From: Brevibacillus antibioticus
Lineage (GTDB): Bacteria > Bacillota > Bacilli > Brevibacillales > Brevibacillaceae
Length of the DNA: 64,000 bases
Assembly (NCBI RefSeq): GCF_005217615.1
Contig: NZ_SZNK01000001.1
Span: 2,621,001 to 2,685,000, forward strand
Direction of reading: 5' to 3'
Part shown: positions 59,585 through 64,000 of the stretch, in pieces
Numbering within the stretch: position 1 is the stretch's first letter
Layout of the letters: each line of letters starts with the position of its first letter
Translations under genes and position numbers: made by a program
The notes under the pieces: model-generated
Told to the model about the DNA's origin: nothing
The model's database searches: none
What the model saw: only the letters and a program-made list of their open reading frames with translations

Positions 59585-60430
59585 TTATTCCCTCGTCGGG
59601 CGAAGTGGCTTTACCCATATATTCATGTCTTCATAGCCTGAAAAGATCGTACAATTGTTAATCAGACGTCCGCGGTATACGTAGCCCATCTTGGCAGCCG
59701 TCACATTCATTCCTGCTGATTGTGCCCGGGTCAAGGTGTACAAAAAGTAAATCCCCATCTCCTCCATCCTTTGTTCCAGCGCGATAAACAGTGGTTGGAG
59801 GAGGCCTTTCCCTGCATGGTCTGGATGGGTCGCGCAATCCGTCATTTCTGCTGAACCAAATCGTTCGGATACTTCAGCTGACGCAGCACATGCAATCTTG
59901 CCTTCAAATTCAACGACATAGTAGATGGTACCTTCTTGCATGGTTTTGCGAATGTAGGACGGATCGTTCATCGGTGTAGGATACGTCGCGAATACCAGTC
60001 CATACAAACACGCCAATTCCTTCGTGTCTGCCTCCGTTGCTTCACGCAGGTTGTATCCCTCTGGTAATGATTTCTCTATCGTACTCCCCGCTTTTGACAG
60101 GCTCAATGTAAGAATTTCCTCGGCAAGTTTTTCTGCACCAGAGGAAGCCCGCTCTTTTGTCAAATAGCAGGTGAGCATCTGTGCATTTTCCCCATGAAAA
60201 AAACCATCGATGGTTCCCTCCAGCTCGTAACCGAGCGATCGCCATTGCGGAATATCTTGTTTCTTCCCGTACACAATGACTTTTGTTGCCTCTGACTCTT
60301 CGGCCAGTTCCTTCATGACCCGATCCCACTGCTCGATTTGTGATGATTCATACACTTGCAGCTTTACGCGGCGATTTTGTCGATCAATGATCAGGTCGCC
60401 TGCGTCCTGTGCGCCTACAACATTTATCAC
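59585..60430 (-). CDS. ablB: Beta-lysine N6-acetyltransferase (AblB/YodP)
   Basis: A 281-residue GNAT with an N-terminal partial fold (VQV..YESSQIEQWDRVMKELAEE) and a C-terminal GNAT domain: YYVVEFEGKIACAASAEV, EMTDCATHPDHAGKGLLQPLF (acetyl-CoA motif, here HPDHAGKGL) and AAKMGYVYRGRLIN. The two-part structure and the IINN..NIWVKPL end fit AblB/YodP, which makes N-epsilon-acetyl-beta-lysine. GTG 60430 is nine bases from AGGGGGAGG; the ATG at 60439 directly abuts it. Lysine 2,3-aminomutase, its usual partner, is not adjacent. Confidence 0.88.
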   Translation of the reverse strand: MINVVGAQDAGDLIIDRQNRRVKLQVYESSQIEQWDRVMKELAEESEATKVIVYGKKQDIPQWRSLGYELEGTIDGFFHGENAQMLTCYLTKERASSGAEKLAEEILTLSLSKAGSTIEKSLPEGYNLREATEADTKELACLYGLVFATYPTPMNDPSYIRKTMQEGTIYYVVEFEGKIACAASAEVSERFGSAEMTDCATHPDHAGKGLLQPLFIALEQRMEEMGIYFLYTLTRAQSAGMNVTAAKMGYVYRGRLINNCTIFSGYEDMNIWVKPLRPTRE

Positions 60431-60558
60431 GCTCTTCATCCTCCCCCTACAATACTCTTTCTCTCATTGTAGCAAAACGAGCAAGGCCGTCATCTGCCAA
60501 TCTGTATAAAAAAGCGTTCCTCATGCACAAAAAAACATAAGGTGGGCATTCTGTTGAG

Positions 60559-60585
60559 TCATATTTACTTGTTCTTCATACCATG
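60559..60585 (+). promoter_or_regulatory. SigE/SigK-like promoter for the 25-aa spore peptide
   Basis: TCATATT (60559-60565) and CATACCAT (60577-60584) resemble sporulation sigma-E elements, although the 11-base spacing is shorter than usual. The start codon is 40 bases further on. Confidence 0.35.
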
Positions 60586-60624
60586 AGAGTAGATGCTTCA
60601 TGTGCGAGAAGGAGGGTGTTTTTT

Positions 60625-60702
60625 GTGAGTTGCCATAACAATTTTGCCCTGATCCTTGTCCTCTTTGTCCTTTTGGTCATCGTACTCGTCGTAATCGGAT
60701 AG
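60625..60702 (+). CDS. 25-residue YjcZ-like sporulation membrane peptide
   Basis: GTG 60625 is eight bases after GGAGGG and opens 25 codons: MSCHNN then FALILVLFVLLVIVLVVIG. The FALI-VLF-LL-IV pattern is that of the tiny-TM YjcZ family of Bacillus sporulation proteins, which usually have a Gly/Tyr-rich head; here the head is shorter. It inserts as one membrane segment. It lies in the 360-base gap between ablB and the GDPD gene; the rest of that gap is non-coding. Confidence 0.65.
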   Translation: MSCHNNFALILVLFVLLVIVLVVIG

Positions 60703-60799
60703 ACTTCTGCCAGATGCCTCTCATGTCAGGTCGTATCGAGGGGCCCTTTACATATCATGGTAGTAGGTAATTACACGCTCGAGAAGGGAGGAAGCCCTC

Positions 60800-61528
60800 G
60801 TGCCCCCACTAATCTATGCCCATCGTGGCGCTTCCGGCCTGTTTCCGGAAAATACGATGGAATCGTATCAAGGAGCTGTCCGACGAAAAGCCAATGGGAT
60901 CGAATTGGACGTTCAGCTCAGCAGTGACAATAAGCTGGTCGTCATTCATGACCATAGCTTGGAGCGCACGACCAATGGTACCGGTTTGGTGCGCCAATAC
61001 ACATTGCGTGAACTGCGTCAGCTACGAGCGGATAAAGACTCATCTATGCGAGTACCAAAAGCCCACATCCCAACCCTGCAGGAGGTATTTCAGGCGTTTG
61101 TAGACACACCGCTACGCTTCATCATCGAGATGAAAAATTTCTTCGTGGATCAACCTCACTTAGAGGAGCTCGTCATCGAACAAATCAGACGTTATCAGCT
61201 AACAAAGCGAACCATCATTTCAACGTTTAACTTCGACAGCCTTTTACGGATCAAGCAATTGGATGCCACGCAAAAGACGGGACTTTTATATGTTGGACCA
61301 CTCGCCAAGCCTTGGGAAATAGCCAGTAGCTATCGAGCTGATCAATTGCACGTCCCCTATGATCAATTGACGGAAGACTTAGTCAAGCAAGCAAAGCAGC
61401 ATCATTTTGAAGTTTTGAGCTGGACAGTAAATACGAGTCGGCAAATACAGCGAGCCATTGACTGTGGGGTAGATGGTCTGATCACCAATTACCCGAAGCG
61501 TGCGAGAAATCTGATTCGCAATCTATAA
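60800..61528 (+). CDS. Glycerophosphodiester phosphodiesterase
   Basis: A 242-residue GDPD of the TIM-barrel type without a signal peptide, hence cytoplasmic. The active-site motifs are YAHRGASGLFPENTMESY (His, Arg, Glu), GIELDVQLSSDNKLVVIHDHSLERTTNGTG (Glu, Asp, His) and FIIEMKN (Glu-Lys), with WTVNTSRQI and GVDGLITNYP at the end. It cleaves glycerophosphodiesters to glycerol 3-phosphate and an alcohol. GTG 60800 follows GGGAGGAAG. Confidence 0.93.
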   Translation: MPPLIYAHRGASGLFPENTMESYQGAVRRKANGIELDVQLSSDNKLVVIHDHSLERTTNGTGLVRQYTLRELRQLRADKDSSMRVPKAHIPTLQEVFQAFVDTPLRFIIEMKNFFVDQPHLEELVIEQIRRYQLTKRTIISTFNFDSLLRIKQLDATQKTGLLYVGPLAKPWEIASSYRADQLHVPYDQLTEDLVKQAKQHHFEVLSWTVNTSRQIQRAIDCGVDGLITNYPKRARNLIRNL

Positions 61529-61563
61529 AAAGAAAGGGAGCCCTTAAAAAGGCTCCTTTTTGG
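61527..61563 (+). terminator. Intrinsic terminator after GDPD
   Basis: AAAGGGAGCC-CTTAAAAA-GGCTCCTTTTT. It also ends near the YtqA gene's stop and may serve it on the other strand. Confidence 0.85.
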
Positions 61564-61575
61564 TTGTTGCGTCAT

Positions 61576-62544
61576 TTACGTGCGTGGTACGAAAAACTTT
61601 CCTTGCCAGCTATCCCGTGCTTTCAGTTCTGCATCAATGCCATTCAGAACTTCCCACTTTTTACGACTCCACATCGGTCCAATCAAGAGATCAGGTGGTC
61701 CGTCCCCTGTGATTCGATGGACAATCATTTCTGGAGGTAAAATTTCCAATGTATCCACAACGAGCTTCGTGTACTCTTCCTGTGACAGGAATTCCAAGAG
61801 TCCTGCTTCATATTGCTTCACCATCGGCGTTTTGCGCAGCAGGTGTAACAGGTGTATCTTGATCCCCTGTACATCCAGATGTGCCACAGCATCTGCCGTC
61901 TGCATCATCTCTTCTTGGCTCTCTCCTGGCAATCCGTAGATGATATGAGAGCATACACGAATGTTGTGCTTGCGCAACCGCTCTACAGCATCCACGTAGC
62001 ATTGATAATCATGCGCTCGATTAATTAACTGGGCTGTGTGCTCATGGACTGTCTGTAGCCCGAGCTCGACCCACAAATATGTGCGTTCATTCAATTCAGC
62101 CAAATACTCCACGACGTCGTCTGGCAGGCAGTCAGGACGTGTGGCAATGGAGAGTCCGACGACGCCTTCTTGTTGGAGGATGACTTCGTACATCTCCCGC
62201 AGCTCCTCCACAGGCGCATACGTATTCGTATACGCTTGGAAGAAGCCCAAATACTTGGCTTGCGGCCATTTCTCGTGCATGCGATTTTTCACATCATGAA
62301 ACTGTCTCTCCAGATCCATTCTGCGGTCGCCAGCAAAATCTCCAGATCCTCTCGCGCTGCAGAACGTGCAGCCGCCTGTCGCTACTTTCCCATCCCGATT
62401 CGGACAACTAAAGCCGCCATCCAATGGAACCTTGAAAATCTTTTCGTGAAAAATCCCTCTTAAATGATAATTCCATGTATGGTATCGTTTATCGCCCCAC
62501 AACAATGGGACGTCGTTGTTGTGAATATTTGTCGCGAGCTTCAT
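61576..62544 (-). CDS. ytqA: TIGR01212-family radical SAM protein YtqA
   Basis: A 322-residue radical-SAM protein. The cluster motif is CPNRDGKVATGGCTFC (unusual spacing with long gap, typical of the Elp3-like TIGR01212 group), followed by YFQAYTNTYAP-like and VELGLQTVHEHT, HIIYGLPGESQEEM and HLLHLLRKTPM. Matches YtqA of Bacillus, whose exact reaction is uncertain (RNA or small-molecule modification). ATG 62544 follows ATAGGAGG. Confidence 0.92.
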   Translation of the reverse strand: MKLATNIHNNDVPLLWGDKRYHTWNYHLRGIFHEKIFKVPLDGGFSCPNRDGKVATGGCTFCSARGSGDFAGDRRMDLERQFHDVKNRMHEKWPQAKYLGFFQAYTNTYAPVEELREMYEVILQQEGVVGLSIATRPDCLPDDVVEYLAELNERTYLWVELGLQTVHEHTAQLINRAHDYQCYVDAVERLRKHNIRVCSHIIYGLPGESQEEMMQTADAVAHLDVQGIKIHLLHLLRKTPMVKQYEAGLLEFLSQEEYTKLVVDTLEILPPEMIVHRITGDGPPDLLIGPMWSRKKWEVLNGIDAELKARDSWQGKFFVPRT

Positions 62545-62670
62545 TGCTGTTTTCCTCCTATGGGCACCGCTACGTCTGGCGCTGGTGCCTTAATCCCGTT
62601 GGCGAACGCTACTTGCTTGATCACGTCATTATACCAAATTCGGCAACGGTCTCGCTACTTTAAGATAATA

Positions 62671-62707
62671 GGAAAACCACAGGAGAATATTCCCCCTGTG
62701 GTTTTTG
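62671..62707 (-). terminator. Intrinsic terminator after the glycosyltransferase
   Basis: AAAACCACAGG and CCTGTGGTTTT flank a short AT-rich loop, with T-runs on both strands. Confidence 0.88.
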
Positions 62708-62720
62708 CATGTTTACGTCA

Positions 62721-63959
62721 CTATTGCTGGATCTCCTCGATACGAATCGCGCGTGTGTGAGAGGTATGACTCCACACTTGGTTTTTCTTCGTAAAGAATG
62801 CGTAAAACATAATCGGAAGCCAAGTCAGGAAAAAGAACGGTAGCAAGAGGAGCCCGAAATACCCCTTCCACGGTACTTTATCCAAATAGAGGGCCAAGAT
62901 CGGCAACAGGTAGAACACGGCCGTAGAGCCGTATACCAGCCACGTAGGCAAGATCGTGGATACCGTTGACAACGTACCAACATCAAAAAATCTTGCCAAG
63001 AACAATACCGACATCATTGTCACCATCAGCACGTACATCGGTTGGAAGAGGTAGAAGGCTGCATCAAGCATTCCCAGCTTTCTCGACTTCAAACCATTAA
63101 ACAAGACAGCACGGATGTAGCGTCCTGCCACATCGTAGTGCCCTTGCATCCAACGCAAACGTTGGCGCATCGACGATTTTAAATCAATCGGTTTTTCATC
63201 CCAGACCTTGGTGTCATGTGCCCACGTCGGGTAAATACCGCGTTCAATACAACGTGTTGCAAATTCCAAGTCTTCCGTGAGACTGGTTGCTCCCCAGCCC
63301 ATTTCTTTGAGCAAGTTGCTCTCAATGCACAAGCCAGTTCCGCCCAAAGTGTTCGGCAGTCCCAAATTGTGACGAGCCAGTTGCCACATACGGTTTGTAA
63401 ACCAGTAGGTAACCGCATAGGACAGCGTAATCCAGGAATCAAACGGATTCTTGGAGTCGAGGTAGCCTTGAATCACACGCGCCCCTTTGCAAAGACGGTC
63501 ATTCATTACTTGCAGGAAGTTTTTCTCAACCAAGTTGTCAGCATCAAACATGACGACAGCGTCGTACTGCTTAGGTCTTGCCCAGAGGTTCTCCAGCATC
63601 CATTCGATGCCGTAGCCTTTCCCACGCTTGGATGTGTCAAAACGCTCACACGCAATTGCACCATGCGCCCGACTAATTTCTGCCGTGTTATCTGTACAGT
63701 TGTCGCAAATGACGAAGATGTCGTACATTTCACGTGGATAGTCGAGTTTCTTCAGGTTTTCAATTAGTGGAGCAACTACGGCGCTCTCATTGTGAGCAGC
63801 CACGAGCACAGCAAACGTCTTTTGCGGCTCAGATGTTACTTGCTCTTTTTTGCGGAACAGGCCTGCACAAGAAACCAGTGTTTGGTATGTGCCGATTACG
63901 CCCACCGCAGAAGTAAATCCGATGAATAATCCCTCAATGATCTCTCTAATTACACTCAT
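62721..63959 (-). CDS. Membrane family 2 glycosyltransferase
   Basis: A 412-residue processive-type GT2. One N-terminal membrane segment, GT-A domain with VLVAAHNESAVV, IFVICDNCTDNTAEI, VVMFDADNLVEKNF (DxD), TEDLEFA (ED motif) and SSMRQRLRWMQGHYDV (Q/R-x-RW motif), followed by four to five C-terminal membrane segments. This order fits cellulose synthase/hyaluronan/PNAG-like synthases or lipid glycosyltransferases; the polymer is unknown. ATG 63959 follows GAGGAGAAG. Only part of its upstream region lies in the window. Confidence 0.9.
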   Translation of the reverse strand: MSVIREIIEGLFIGFTSAVGVIGTYQTLVSCAGLFRKKEQVTSEPQKTFAVLVAAHNESAVVAPLIENLKKLDYPREMYDIFVICDNCTDNTAEISRAHGAIACERFDTSKRGKGYGIEWMLENLWARPKQYDAVVMFDADNLVEKNFLQVMNDRLCKGARVIQGYLDSKNPFDSWITLSYAVTYWFTNRMWQLARHNLGLPNTLGGTGLCIESNLLKEMGWGATSLTEDLEFATRCIERGIYPTWAHDTKVWDEKPIDLKSSMRQRLRWMQGHYDVAGRYIRAVLFNGLKSRKLGMLDAAFYLFQPMYVLMVTMMSVLFLARFFDVGTLSTVSTILPTWLVYGSTAVFYLLPILALYLDKVPWKGYFGLLLLPFFFLTWLPIMFYAFFTKKNQVWSHTSHTRAIRIEEIQQ

Positions 63960-64000
63960 GGGTTCTTCTCCTCGACCTAAACCAGATTGGGTCTGATCTG

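Noticed and set aside
52327..60430. Genomic island or recent transfer for the catabolic cluster next to tRNA-Ser
   Set aside because: No integrase, direct repeat of the tRNA 3' end or composition change was seen; tRNA proximity alone is not evidence.

Overview
The window looks like chromosomal DNA of a spore-forming Bacillota, most probably Brevibacillus or a close Paenibacillaceae relative. This is inferred from GC of roughly the high forties, strong GGAGG-type ribosome sites, frequent GTG/TTG starts, Bacillus-type gene families (YpuI, YtqA, MsmX, DCK/DGK pair, SplB, YodTSRQP, CzcD/CzcO) and spore-linked genes. I see no insertion sequence, prophage, CRISPR array or rRNA. There is one tRNA gene (Ser, anticodon TGA). 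It reads as an ordinary housekeeping and accessory chromosome segment; its most unusual content is in regulatory leaders and a few odd proteins.

Layout. 0-9.6 kb: a cut-off gene, a PrsA-like lipoprotein without a PPIase domain, an MBL-fold hydrolase, an ABC ATPase, a DUF3100/membrane protein/M20 amidohydrolase operon, a small secreted protein, an MHYT-PAS-GGDEF-EAL c-di-GMP enzyme and, divergently, the UV endonuclease UvsE. 9.7-13 kb: a tandem-repeat Pro/Asn protein, then histidine ammonia-lyase behind a striking leader (24-codon ORF running into a 16-bp terminator) and a DCC-family oxidoreductase. 13-20.2 kb (all minus): aldo/keto reductase, thioesterase, cysteine-cluster protein pair, PCD-like protein, methyltransferase, dCK/dGK, spore photoproduct lyase. 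20.3-25.1 kb: ECF sigma factor with a DUF4179 partner, HMP-phosphate kinase, a NarL-type two-component system, a SET-domain protein. 25.2-32 kb: an M1 peptidase, GNAT protein, DUF1980/permease pair, then a metal island (CadC-like ArsR sensor, CzcO, CzcD) with two clear operator-like palindromes. 32-40 kb: AcsA, phosphoesterase, CdaR/PucR-like regulator, MsmX ATPase, HAD phosphatase, subtilisin-like protease, YpuI. 40-52 kb: TetR-HlyD-ABC permease operon, a 1068-aa MalT/SARP-like regulator, a YhcN-type lipoprotein, a stalk-domain protein, a GH171-CE4 cell-wall enzyme fusion, an acyl-CoA ligase and tRNA-Ser. 52-60.4 kb: an aldehyde dehydrogenase, YodQ/R/S/T-like genes, a PucR regulator and beta-lysine acetyltransferase AblB, i.e. 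most of a beta-lysine catabolic pathway but without lysine 2,3-aminomutase. 60.4-64 kb: a 25-aa spore-type membrane peptide, a GDPD, YtqA and a family 2 glycosyltransferase.

Functional themes: amino-acid catabolism (His, beta-lysine, acyl-amino acids), metal homeostasis, spore DNA-photoproduct repair (SplB plus UvsE), nucleoside salvage, and cell-wall remodelling. All functional calls come from reading translated sequence and motifs; no database search was run.
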